Part shown: one piece after another, positions 49,239 to 57,461 of the stretch
Layout of the letters: every line of letters starts with the position of its first letter
Position numbering within the stretch: the stretch's first letter is position 1
Assembly: GCF_014699115.1 (NCBI RefSeq)
Contig: NZ_JACXAD010000006.1
Location: 62,001-126,000, forward strand
Direction: 5' to 3'
DNA: 64,000 nucleotides
Source of the DNA: Hymenobacter montanus
GTDB taxonomy: Bacteria > Bacteroidota > Bacteroidia > Cytophagales > Hymenobacteraceae
Translations under genes and position numbers: made by a program
The notes under the pieces: model-generated
Databases searched by the model: none
What the model was told of the DNA's origin: nothing
Seen by the model: the letters and a program-made list of their open reading frames with translations, nothing else

Positions 49239-49449
49239 CATGAGGTATGCCCCTGTTCAACGAGTCAATCTGGTACCTGGTATGGACGAACCCTGATCGA
49301 TATAGCGTGGCGCTGGAAACCCAGCGGCGCGAGCGGGGCGGCAACGGACGCGCCCTTTGCTACGCTCTTCTACGGAACGCGCTAAAAGGATTGAAGCAGC
49401 TCATGGCGCGGAAGGCCGGGTGTCCGGGCAATGAATGACTAAACCCTTT

Positions 49450-49938
49450 TTACCGGCGTCGCAGGGTTACGAAGCTGAAAGCATACGCGTGCTGCTCATC
49501 AGCTTCGTGTCGTTCGCGGGATTCCTCGCGCCAGTCGGCCGAATCGAGGGCCGGGAAATAGGCATCGCCCTCAAAAGAGTGGTGTACTTCCGTCAGGTAG
49601 ATGACGTCGGCGGCGGGCAGTGCTTCCCGATAAATCTCTCCGCCGCCAATAACGCACACTTCGGCGTCGAGCGCCCGGGCGCGGTCCAGGGCGGCGGGCA
49701 CCGAAGCGGCGGTTTCGCAGCCCGGGGCCGCCCAGTGTGGTTGGCGCGTCACCACGATGTTGGGGCGCTGGGGCAGGGCCCGCCCCATGCTGTCGTAGGT
49801 GCGGCGGCCCATCACCACCGGATGGCCCAGGGTGAGGCGCTTGAAGTGTTGCAGGTCGGCTGGTAAGCGGCCCCAGGGCAGCTCGCCCCGGTAGCCGATA
49901 ACCCCGTTTTCGGCCACGGCCACGACAAAGGAAACCAT
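49450..49938 (-). CDS. folA: Dihydrofolate reductase
   Basis: The 162-residue enzyme reduces dihydrofolate to tetrahydrofolate with NADPH. It shows VSFVVAVAENGVIGYRGELPWGRLPADLQHFKRLTLG, in which W and the acidic residue of LPADL contact substrate, then VVMGRRTYDSMGRALPQRPNIVVTR and VCVIGGGEIYREALPAADVIYLTEV. Length and order of motifs are normal. It lies 33 bases after... the start of its upstream neighbour's 3' end, fmt, in the opposite reading order: fmt ends at 49972 and transcription of folA begins separately at 49938. Both are on the minus strand with fmt upstream, so they may share a message for one-carbon metabolism. Confidence 0.93.
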   Translation of the reverse strand: MVSFVVAVAENGVIGYRGELPWGRLPADLQHFKRLTLGHPVVMGRRTYDSMGRALPQRPNIVVTRQPHWAAPGCETAASVPAALDRARALDAEVCVIGGGEIYREALPAADVIYLTEVHHSFEGDAYFPALDSADWREESRERHEADEQHAYAFSFVTLRRR

Positions 49939-49971
49939 AGAGTGGATTAGATGATGACGAAGAAAAATACC

Positions 49972-50904
49972 TTAGCGAGCCAGCTTGAAACCGAGGAGCA
50001 ACTCTTTCACTGGCATGCGCTTTTTGCCTTCGAGCTGCACATCCAGCAAATCCAGCCAGCCATCAGCAGTAGCTACGCGTAGAAAGTGCCGACCATCCGA
50101 AGCCCAGCTACCCGGTGTGGGCAGGGGCGTATCCGCTTCGGGTACCTGGACCTGGGCTCGGAATATTTTCAGCAAGCGGCCGTCGGGCAGGGTAGCGAAG
50201 GCGGCGGGAATGGGAGAAAGGCCCCGCACCCAGTTCACCAGCTCGGCGGCGGGCCGGCTGAAATCGAGTCGCCCGGTTTCTTTCTGAATCTTGGGGGCCG
50301 GGCGTAAGTCAGCGCGTGGTGCCTGGGGAATGCTGGGAGCGGTGCCGGCCGCGATGGCTTCGACTGAGCGGCGGGCCAAGGCGGCCCCCGCTACCTTGAG
50401 CTTGGCGTAAAGGCTGCCAAAATCATCTTCGGGCGCGATGGGCACCCGATCCTGCAAAATCAGGTTGCCAGTGTCGATTTCGTGCCGCAGGAAAAAAGAG
50501 GTAACCCCGGTTTCCGTGTCGCCGTGCATCAGGGCCCAATTGATGGGGGCCGCGCCGCGGTACTGCGGCAACAGCGAAGCGTGCACGTTGATGGACCCGA
50601 GCCGAGGCATGCTCCACACCGCTTCGGGGAGCATGCGAAAGGCCACGACCACCTGCAAGTCGGCCGCGTAGGTTTTCAGCTCGGCCTGAAATTCGGGGGA
50701 CTTGAGGTTGGTGGGTTGCAGCACGGGCAGGCCATGAGCCAGGGCCGCCACCTTCACCGCCGACGCTTGCAGCTGCTGCCCGCGTCCCGCCGGCCGGTCG
50801 GGGGCTGTAATAACAGCTACTACCCGTCCGCCCGGCCAGGCCAATAGGCTTTCCAGCGTGGGAACGGCAAAATCGGGCGTACCCATGAAAACGAGGTTCA
50901 GCAT
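49972..50904 (-). CDS. fmt: Methionyl-tRNA formyltransferase
   Basis: The 310-residue enzyme formylates Met-tRNA(fMet) with 10-formyl-tetrahydrofolate. It has LVFMGTPDFAVPTLESLL at the start, APDRPAGRGQQLQASAVK, and the catalytic block SINVHASLLPQYRGAAPINWAL with HASLLP, followed by GVTSFFLRHEIDTGNLILQ. The C-terminal OB-like domain follows (about 205-310). ATG at 50904 is chosen; residues upstream in the same frame are translated repeat. The gap to namZ upstream is filled by an inverted-repeat element. folA follows 33 bases downstream and supplies the folate cofactor pathway. Confidence 0.94.
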   Translation of the reverse strand: MLNLVFMGTPDFAVPTLESLLAWPGGRVVAVITAPDRPAGRGQQLQASAVKVAALAHGLPVLQPTNLKSPEFQAELKTYAADLQVVVAFRMLPEAVWSMPRLGSINVHASLLPQYRGAAPINWALMHGDTETGVTSFFLRHEIDTGNLILQDRVPIAPEDDFGSLYAKLKVAGAALARRSVEAIAAGTAPSIPQAPRADLRPAPKIQKETGRLDFSRPAAELVNWVRGLSPIPAAFATLPDGRLLKIFRAQVQVPEADTPLPTPGSWASDGRHFLRVATADGWLDLLDVQLEGKKRMPVKELLLGFKLAR

Positions 50905-51108
50905 AGTGGTGCTTGGTTTTTGGTGCCTGGTGCTTGGTTGTTGGTGCTTAGTTGTTAGAATATCATGCTCATCTCGTCTTCGCGCGATCCAAGCAGCTCG
51001 CGTGGAGCAGCAAGCAATGCCGTTGCAATAATGCGGGCCAGCTGCTTCGGTGGCGCTCGGCAGGACCTTCCAACAACCAAGCACTAAGCACCAGGCACCA
51101 CCAACCAA
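50905..51108. repeat. Inverted-repeat (MITE-like) element, copy A
   Basis: The ends are inverted versions of a GGTGCCTGGTGCTTGG-rich sequence (about 50907-50960 and 51067-51108). The interior contains AGAATATCATGCTCATCT and GGCAGGACCTT, which recur with small changes in copy B at 60744-60972. The element fills the whole gap between the fmt start and the namZ stop. Confidence 0.75.
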
Positions 51109-52350
51109 TTACCGCTCTGGGTATAACAGGTATTTCTTACGCAGCGCCTTAAACTTGCCCAGGCCGGGCTCCCACGAGGCCCGAATTTCAGCTTCGGACT
51201 TGCCTGCGACCACTTGTTCGCGCAATGTTGCGGTGCCTGCGAGCTGCTCGAAATATTTGCCAAAGAAGTGCGGCTTGTCAGTGCTTTGCTGATAGAAATC
51301 GAGCAGGTATTTCAGTACTAATCCCGAGCCTTCGCGGGTGGGGGCGGCGGCGAGGTTGAGGCCGTAGCAAAGCTGGCCATTGAGCGGGGGAGTGGGGGAG
51401 CCCGGGTTTGGCCGGGGCGTGAACGAGAAAGGTCGGGTAGCGGGCTGCGTAGGTCCGCCAATAACTTCGAACGGTGTGGTAGTGCCCCGTCCCACGCTCA
51501 CGTTGGTTCCTTCAAATAGGCAGATGCTGGGGTACAGGGCCACGGCGTGGTCGGTGGGCAGGTTGGGGGAGGGGCGTACGGGCAGGTGGTAGGCCGTGGC
51601 GTGGGTATAGCCGGCCGCCAGGGGCACCACCGTAAGGCGGCAGCGTTGCCCACCCGCCAGCCACTTCTCGCCGTTTATCATGGTGGCCAGCTCGCCCACC
51701 GTCAGCCCGTGCGCGATAGGCAGGGGGTCGAGGCCGACGAAGGATTGGTGGGCTGGTTCCCGCACGGGGCCATCGACCAGGTCGCCGTTGGGATTGGGCC
51801 GATCCAGCACCAGCACGGGCTTGTGCTGCTCGGCGGCGGCTTCCATCACGTAGTGCAGCGTGCTGATGAAGGTGTAAAATCGCGCGCCCACGTCCTGAAT
51901 GTCGAATACGAGCACATCCACGTCGGCCAGCATTTCGGGGGTGGGCTTTTTGGTTTTGCCGTACACCGAGCGCACGGCCACCCCGCTGCGGGCATCGCGC
52001 CCGTCCTTGATGGTCGCGCCATCGGCCGCTTCGCCCCGGAAGCCGTGCTCGGGAGCGAAAATGGCCGTCACGTTTACGCCCCGGGCCCGCAGGGTGTCGA
52101 CTAAGTACGCGTTACCCACCCGCGAAGTCTGGTTGATGACCAAGCCAATGCGCTTATTCTGGAGCTGCGGCAGGTAGGTATCGAGGCGCTCGGCCCCCAC
52201 AACCACGCGCGGCGAGGTCGGTGGGGTACTCACGCCAGCTGCTGCTTGGGCGGGGGGCGGAGCGGGCCGTCCGGCCACCGTGGCCGGCGGGCTGCAGGTC
52301 GGCACCGCTAGCAGGAGCGCCCAGGCTAGTTTTGCGGAAATGGCTATCAT
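51109..52350 (-). CDS. namZ: DUF1343 protein, probable exo-beta-N-acetylmuramidase NamZ
   Basis: The 413-residue protein has an N-terminal hydrophobic export signal with a Cys near residue 19 (LLLAVPTCSPP), possibly a lipobox variant. The DUF1343 blocks follow: RIGLVINQTSRVG, VTAIFAPEHGFRGEAADG, SVYGKTKKPTPEML, DVLVFDIQDVGARFYTFISTLHYVMEAA and YPSICLFEGTNVSVGRGTTTPFEVIGGP. Characterised members (NamZ) remove MurNAc from the non-reducing end of peptidoglycan fragments, so a periplasmic wall-recycling role is likely. A TAGCTTTG box lies just upstream. Confidence 0.9.
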   Translation of the reverse strand: MIAISAKLAWALLLAVPTCSPPATVAGRPAPPPAQAAAGVSTPPTSPRVVVGAERLDTYLPQLQNKRIGLVINQTSRVGNAYLVDTLRARGVNVTAIFAPEHGFRGEAADGATIKDGRDARSGVAVRSVYGKTKKPTPEMLADVDVLVFDIQDVGARFYTFISTLHYVMEAAAEQHKPVLVLDRPNPNGDLVDGPVREPAHQSFVGLDPLPIAHGLTVGELATMINGEKWLAGGQRCRLTVVPLAAGYTHATAYHLPVRPSPNLPTDHAVALYPSICLFEGTNVSVGRGTTTPFEVIGGPTQPATRPFSFTPRPNPGSPTPPLNGQLCYGLNLAAAPTREGSGLVLKYLLDFYQQSTDKPHFFGKYFEQLAGTATLREQVVAGKSEAEIRASWEPGLGKFKALRKKYLLYPER

Positions 52351-52360
52351 GTTAGAAGAG

Positions 52361-52368
52361 CAAAGCTA
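52361..52368 (-). promoter_or_regulatory. Bacteroidota -7 box upstream of namZ
   Basis: TAGCTTTG on the minus strand matches TAnnTTTG and lies 10 bases before the namZ start. TTTC, a one-base variant of the -33 box, precedes it by 19 bases. Confidence 0.5.
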
Positions 52369-52383
52369 AGAGAACAATGCCGC

Positions 52384-52894
52384 GTGCGAAAGCAGCCGCC
52401 AGGCAAGGGGCCAAGACGCCACGGCCCACTTCAAAGCGCAGACATCGGCTTTCGGCCTAGCTGGAAGCAGCACCCGGCGTGGCCAGCTCTAGAGAACGAC
52501 AAAACCGAGGAAGTGATGTACGGCGGCGTGGCTAAACCAGGTCAAACCCACTTACTCGCTTGTAAATAGAGAAGGCAACTGGGTTCCGAACAGAAGACCA
52601 CCATCCCTAAAAATACCAGGTGTGAGCGGTGAGCCTGGTCAAAACCCGCTGTACGGTTCCACCCGCCGCCCAGTCTCCGCAGAAGCCGTGCACACCTCGG
52701 GAATAACCCACGAAAAAAACAGTGATGCTGGGACTTTTTCGTTTATCCAAGCAGCACATACTACTCTGTTATTATCTTTTCTTCATCCAGGGCGTCCAGC
52801 GGGAGCTGCACCGACGTCAGGCGCCACAACAGGCCCTCGTGGCCCGCCCCAACCCGCCCGGTACCGGTTCAAAACGTAGCTTTACGGTCGAACA
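52384..52894. other. Gene-free 0.5-kb stretch
   Basis: No open frame here looks like a protein. GAGCC at 52630-52634 and GTACGGTTC at 52652-52660 resemble the segment found after the reading frame in bacterial group II introns, but no domain V and no reverse transcriptase is visible. A TAGCTTTA sequence (52877-52884) near the right end may be the -7 box of the following permease gene. Confidence 0.3.
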
Positions 52895-54118
52895 ATGAAT
52901 GTCGCCCGCTACATTTCGCACAAGATTGACGGGGGAGCCGACTCCGGCTCCTTTACCTCCTCGGTCACAAAAATTGCCATCATCAGCATTGCGATGGGCT
53001 TGGCCGTGATGGTGGTGTCGTTTGCCATCCTGCAAGGGTTTCGCAACGAGATTCAGAACAAGATTTTCTCGTTCGGAGCGCACCTGCAAATCTCCCGCTA
53101 CGACACCAACAACTCGCTGGAAGTTGCCCCCATTGCCGGCCCCCGGCTGGTGAAGCAGTTGCATCAGGTCCCGGAAGTAAAGTCGACGCAGCCATTTGCC
53201 GTGAAAACGGCCATTATCAAAACCAAAGAGGAAGTGCTGGGCGTGGTCCTGAAGGGCATCTCGGAAACCGATGGCCTTTCGCCCATGCGCCAGAACCTGC
53301 AAGCCGGTAAGTTTATGAGCTTTCCCGACTCGGCCGCCAGCGACGACGTGCTGCTTTCGCGCAAAGTAGCCAACAAGCTGCGGCTGGCCGTGGGCGACAA
53401 AGCCTTGTTCTACTTCATTCAAAGCCCGCCGCGCATCCGCCAGTTTCGGGTGAGCGGTATCTACTCGACCGGGCTCGACGAATTCGACGATGTGTACGTC
53501 ATCGGTGATATTCGGCAGATCCGGGAGCTGAACTCGCCGGCCTGGCCCGATTCCCTGGTGGGCGGGATGGAAGTGATGCTGCGGGACTTCACTGCGCTGG
53601 ATACGACCTACGAGCATTTATACGAGCATCTGCCGTACGACCTCAAAATCGATAAAGTCACGGAGCAGTACGCGCAGCTGTTCGATTGGCTGAAGCTGCT
53701 GAACCGCAACGTGATAATCTTTTTGATTCTGATCATTTTCGTCGCTACGTTCAACATGGTCGCTACCATTTTTATCATGATCCTGGAGCGCACCAACATG
53801 ATCGGCATTCTCAAAGCCTTGGGGTCGACCGATAACCAGATTCGGCAGATCTTCTTTTTTCGGGGGCTTTCGCTCACGGTGCGCGGCATGCTCATTGGCA
53901 ACGTAATCGCCGTGGGATTCTGCGCCGTCCAGTATTATTTCCATCTCATCCCGCTCGACCCCGAGAACTATTACATGGATCGGGTGCCGATCTCCTGGGA
54001 CCCTCGAATGCTGCTGCTCCTGAACGTGGCTACGTTCGGGGCCTCGCTGCTGGCCGTGCTCATCCCAACTTACCTGATTGCGCGCATCAAGCCGGTAGTC
54101 GCTATCAAATTTGATTGA
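52895..54118 (+). CDS. LolC/LolE-type ABC transporter permease
   Basis: The 407-residue protein has a membrane helix near residues 25-50 (IAIISIAMGLAVMVVSFAILQGFRNEI), a large periplasmic MacB-like domain (about 50-265), and three C-terminal helices with IIFLILIIFVATFNMVATIFIMILERTNMIGILKALG, the FtsX-type signature. This is the layout of LolE, which extracts lipoproteins from the inner membrane. No ATPase gene (lolD) is adjacent. Whether it moves lipoproteins or another lipid cannot be read from sequence. Confidence 0.88.
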   Translation: MNVARYISHKIDGGADSGSFTSSVTKIAIISIAMGLAVMVVSFAILQGFRNEIQNKIFSFGAHLQISRYDTNNSLEVAPIAGPRLVKQLHQVPEVKSTQPFAVKTAIIKTKEEVLGVVLKGISETDGLSPMRQNLQAGKFMSFPDSAASDDVLLSRKVANKLRLAVGDKALFYFIQSPPRIRQFRVSGIYSTGLDEFDDVYVIGDIRQIRELNSPAWPDSLVGGMEVMLRDFTALDTTYEHLYEHLPYDLKIDKVTEQYAQLFDWLKLLNRNVIIFLILIIFVATFNMVATIFIMILERTNMIGILKALGSTDNQIRQIFFFRGLSLTVRGMLIGNVIAVGFCAVQYYFHLIPLDPENYYMDRVPISWDPRMLLLLNVATFGASLLAVLIPTYLIARIKPVVAIKFD

Positions 54119-54136
54119 GCCAGTCAATGTTTTTTT

Positions 54137-55114
54137 ATGCGTCACCAAACCCTTGCCACCGACAATCCCCAAACTATTGCCTGGGTGGGTAATGAAATTA
54201 TAGACTGGGTCAGCTTGAGAAAGTACGGTCCAGCCGCGGCTGAGCCCCCGCAGATTTCGCGGAAATTGGCGTTAGCCTTCGACCGCGCCATTACCTCGGC
54301 CGACGGGCAGTATGCTTTCCTCTACCAGGTGCTGGGCACGAAGGGCGTTTTGCTCAGGAATGGGGAGCCGATTCGGGAAATCAATCGTGATGAGTACCTC
54401 GCCACCGGATACGAATACCCAGCGGCTTTTGCTACCGTCGATGGCGTAACGTATTTGGTCCATTGTCCGCTGGAGTACTGCCGGATTGACTTTGAGAATG
54501 TTGAAACCGGTGAGCTGGTCACCAATATCCCCAGCCGCCAGCCCATGGACAGATTTCATTCCCGCTTCGAAGTCAGCCCTGAAGGAGGGTATTTATTGAG
54601 CAAAGGGTGGCTCTGGCACCCGTGGGATATGGTTGAGCTATTCGACATACGTGCCTGCCTGGCTAACCCCTTATTGCTGGATGAAAGCGAGTTAAGCGCT
54701 CCTACCAACAGCGAGCTTTGTTCGGCTGGTTTTATTTCCGAAACGCAGGTCCTACTGGGCGCTTCCACCGAAGAAGTAATGGATGATGAAGAACCTAGCG
54801 TAGTACCGCCGGGGCATTTAGCCGTCTGGAATTTCATAGCCAACGAGTTTTCGCAACCACTTAAGGTGCTTGCCCCGTTCGGCAACCTGTTTCCGATTGA
54901 CGCCCATCGGGCCTGGGACCTTTACCAGTACCCCAAAATCATTAACCTGGATACCGGCGAAGTAATGGACCAGCTCGAAACCTTAAACACCGGCCGGCAG
55001 TGCTCATCCATCATTCGCAGTATTGCCCCGGTGCCCGCCATTATTTTCAACCGGCAGACGGGCCAGGTCGCGGTCAAAATCGGTGCTAACCTTGAGCTGC
55101 TTTCGGTAGCATGA
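54137..55114 (+). CDS. Hypothetical protein, 325 aa, propeller-like
   Basis: I do not recognise a family. The protein is soluble and acidic with repeated beta-strand units that include SADGQYAFLYQVLG, SPEGGYLLSKGWLWHPWDMVELFDIR and LAVWNFIAN, reminiscent of irregular beta-propeller repeats. There is no signal peptide. It starts 18 bases after the permease gene, and its stop lies 2 bases from the stop of the convergent M23 gene. Slightly lower GC than its neighbours and its isolation suggest an accessory gene. Confidence 0.65.
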   Translation: MRHQTLATDNPQTIAWVGNEIIDWVSLRKYGPAAAEPPQISRKLALAFDRAITSADGQYAFLYQVLGTKGVLLRNGEPIREINRDEYLATGYEYPAAFATVDGVTYLVHCPLEYCRIDFENVETGELVTNIPSRQPMDRFHSRFEVSPEGGYLLSKGWLWHPWDMVELFDIRACLANPLLLDESELSAPTNSELCSAGFISETQVLLGASTEEVMDDEEPSVVPPGHLAVWNFIANEFSQPLKVLAPFGNLFPIDAHRAWDLYQYPKIINLDTGEVMDQLETLNTGRQCSSIIRSIAPVPAIIFNRQTGQVAVKIGANLELLSVA

Positions 55115-55116
55115 GC

Positions 55117-55809
55117 TTAGCCCAACAGCTGGCACTGCAACACCAGGTTGGGGTCGGGGCAGAGCGCGGTCCATATGGCCCGCTCGCTCGGGCGGGCCAC
55201 GCCGGGAAAGTCACCCACGCGGCCTTGCAGGTCGGCAATGAGTTGGAAGTGGAGGTGGGGCGGCCAGTCGCCGTTCTCGGGGTAGGGGCCGACGGTCGCG
55301 AAGGCCTGGCCTTGCTCCAGCTGCTGGCCCACGCGGAGCACCGTCCACTCTTTGCGGCTGAGGTGGCCGTAGAGGCTATAAAACGGAGTGCCGTCGAACT
55401 CGTGCTCCAGGATGACGGTGGGGCCATAGTCGCCGAAGCCGGCGTTGTCGGCCAGGCTGTGGATGCGGGCGGGGAGGGGGGCGAGCACGGGCGTGCCGGC
55501 GGCAATCCACACGTCGATGCCCAGGTGCAACGACCGGGCTTCCTCGGCCTGGCCGGGGCCGAAATGCTGGCTGCGCTGGTAGATTACGCGGTTTTCGAGG
55601 TAGCCGCCCACGCCGATGGTGGCATTTTTAGCGGCCAGCATAGCGTTCACTACCACCTCGAAAGCGGCCGTGTCGCGCAGGTCGGCGTGCGCCACCAGCG
55701 GGTTGCGGTCGGTGAGGTCGAGGCGGGTAACGGCCGGGCCGTTCAGGTCGACCGGCAGCACCGGGCCAAATTCGGCTTGGTGGCGTAGCAGGAGGGAAGC
55801 AAGGGGCAT
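55117..55809 (-). CDS. M23-family metallopeptidase
   Basis: The 230-residue protein contains a complete LytM-type zinc site: HLGIDVWIAAGTPVLAP (His and Asp ligands), SLYGHLS, and PPHLHFQLIAD with the HxH motif. Such enzymes cut peptide cross-links of peptidoglycan. ATG at 55809 (MPLASLLLRHQAEFG) is chosen over the upstream ATG because the residues before it are Arg/Pro-rich and not typical. No signal peptide is clear from this start, so export is uncertain. It is divergent from paaE. Confidence 0.85.
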   Translation of the reverse strand: MPLASLLLRHQAEFGPVLPVDLNGPAVTRLDLTDRNPLVAHADLRDTAAFEVVVNAMLAAKNATIGVGGYLENRVIYQRSQHFGPGQAEEARSLHLGIDVWIAAGTPVLAPLPARIHSLADNAGFGDYGPTVILEHEFDGTPFYSLYGHLSRKEWTVLRVGQQLEQGQAFATVGPYPENGDWPPHLHFQLIADLQGRVGDFPGVARPSERAIWTALCPDPNLVLQCQLLG

Positions 55810-55904
55810 GTGGAGAGCAGGAATGGACAGAAAAATACCGGGGCCGGCCCCAACAGTGCGCAGGGAGTCGCTGTTACAGGGTCGTGGTGGACGGGGCGGC
55901 AAGT

Positions 55905-55912
55905 TACCTTTG
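55905..55912 (+). promoter_or_regulatory. Possible -7 box for paaE
   Basis: TACCTTTG matches TAnnTTTG and lies 123 bases before paaE in the divergent gap. No good -33 element is visible. Confidence 0.35.
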
Positions 55913-56035
55913 CGGCCGACATAGCGCCGCGGGCGTCGTGGCCTTCGCTTCTTTTTATTATTCGTCATCATTCGTACTACTCAAAGCCCGTCCGGCTGCG
56001 TAAATACGATAGGCTTTCCCACCTTTATTTTCCGC

Positions 56036-57133
56036 ATGAGTTACCACACCCTGACCGTTGTTGCCCTGACCCAGGAAACGGCCGATTCGGTCACCATTCA
56101 CTTAGAGCGGCCCGACCGGGCACCCATTCCCAGCCGGCCCGGCCAGTTTCTGACGCTTATCGTTCCCTGCGGTCCGGATGGAAAAAAAGAGCGTCGCGCC
56201 TACTCGCTCAGCAGCACCCCGCACGAGGCCCCGCGCCTGTCCGTGACGGTGAAGCGCGTGGCGGGGGGGCTGGTGAGTAACTATTTGCTCGATACGGTGA
56301 AAGTTGGCCAGCAAATCGAAGTGATGGAGCCCCTGGGTAACTTCACGCTGAGCCCCAGCCCGAAGGCGGCCCGCTCGCTAGTACTCATTGGTGCTGGCTC
56401 AGGCATTACCCCGCTCATGTCCATTCTCAAGGCCGTGGTGAACACCGAGCCCAACAGCCACGTGCTGCTGATCTACGGCAACCGCAACGAAGAGTCGGTA
56501 ATCTTTCAGCAGCAGCTCGCCGACCTTGAAGCCCAAAGCAACGGCCGCGTGCAAGTAGAGCACGTGTACAGCCAGCCCCTGAAGCCGGGCGGCCCCCACC
56601 GCCACACCGGCCGCCTGAACCGCACCATGCTGCTGCGCATTCTGGAGCAGCGCCATCAGTTTCCGGCCGAGCAGGCCGAGTACTTTTTGTGCGGCCCCGA
56701 GGGCATGATGGCCGAAGCCCGCGCCGCCCTCGACTTGCTCAACGTGCCCGAAGCCCGGGTGCGCCGCGAAAGCTTCGTGGCCAGCGCCGACCCGGCCGTG
56801 GCCGGCCAGCCCAACGGCCACGGTGACGTTTCCGCTAGCCCTGCCAACGATACCAAGACCACCCGCACCGTCACCATTCAATACGAAGGCAGCGAGTACC
56901 AGATTGAAGTGCCCGCCGGTAAAACCATCCTCGAAACCGCCCTCGACCAGGATATTGACCTGCCGTATTCCTGCCAGGCGGGCCTGTGCACCGCCTGTCG
57001 CGGCAAGTGCCTGAGCGGGAAGGTGCACTTGGATGAGCGCGAAGGCCTGTCCGATTCGGAAATGAAGCAGGGTTACGTGCTAACCTGTGTGGGCCACCCC
57101 ATGACGGATGACGTGGTCATCGAAATCGGCTAG
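56036..57133 (+). CDS. paaE: Phenylacetyl-CoA epoxidase reductase subunit
   Basis: The 365-residue flavo-iron-sulfur protein passes electrons from NAD(P)H to the PaaA diiron site. It has an FAD-binding barrel (RPGQFLTLIV and RRAYSLSSTP, residues 35-75), an NAD(P)-binding domain (VLIGAGSGITPLMSILK; YFLCGPEGMM), a linker, and a plant-type 2Fe-2S domain with Cys313, Cys318, Cys321 and Cys351 (CQAGLCTACRGKC...C). Cys325 is an extra cysteine. The other subunits, paaABCD, are encoded about 3 kb away on the other strand. NAD(P)H preference is not visible. Confidence 0.92.
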   Translation: MSYHTLTVVALTQETADSVTIHLERPDRAPIPSRPGQFLTLIVPCGPDGKKERRAYSLSSTPHEAPRLSVTVKRVAGGLVSNYLLDTVKVGQQIEVMEPLGNFTLSPSPKAARSLVLIGAGSGITPLMSILKAVVNTEPNSHVLLIYGNRNEESVIFQQQLADLEAQSNGRVQVEHVYSQPLKPGGPHRHTGRLNRTMLLRILEQRHQFPAEQAEYFLCGPEGMMAEARAALDLLNVPEARVRRESFVASADPAVAGQPNGHGDVSASPANDTKTTRTVTIQYEGSEYQIEVPAGKTILETALDQDIDLPYSCQAGLCTACRGKCLSGKVHLDEREGLSDSEMKQGYVLTCVGHPMTDDVVIEIG

Positions 57134-57461
57134 GAGATAAGTTAAAAGGGATTACTTAAGCCCACACAGAATGATTGACCGTCCAGCCGCACGGGGCACC
57201 TCGCTTGGTCGGGCGTTTTGAGGTTTGTCGAGAACAATTAGCGCTGTTTTCCGGTCCGCATAACTGGCATCTGTTTCCCTCTCCTGTGGAGACGGGCCAG
57301 GGGTGAGGTTCCGCTCGCCGACCAGGTATACCGGCTCGGAAACGGCGCTAGTCTTTGACCATTACCCCTGATTCCTTTTGCCAGGTGCTTTATCGGTGGC
57401 GTGAAGCACCGGCTGCGGTCAGGACAGCCGTTCTCAGATTCTCTTCCCCTATTATTGTATC
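57134..57461. other. Intergenic gap with a CCCTCTCC-type repeat
   Basis: The 328-base gap contains CCCTCTCCTGTGGAGACGGG followed by CCAGGGGTGAGGTT (57277-57310), a member of the family also seen at 19247-19459 and 59561-59600. Nothing else in the gap can be supported. Confidence 0.6.
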
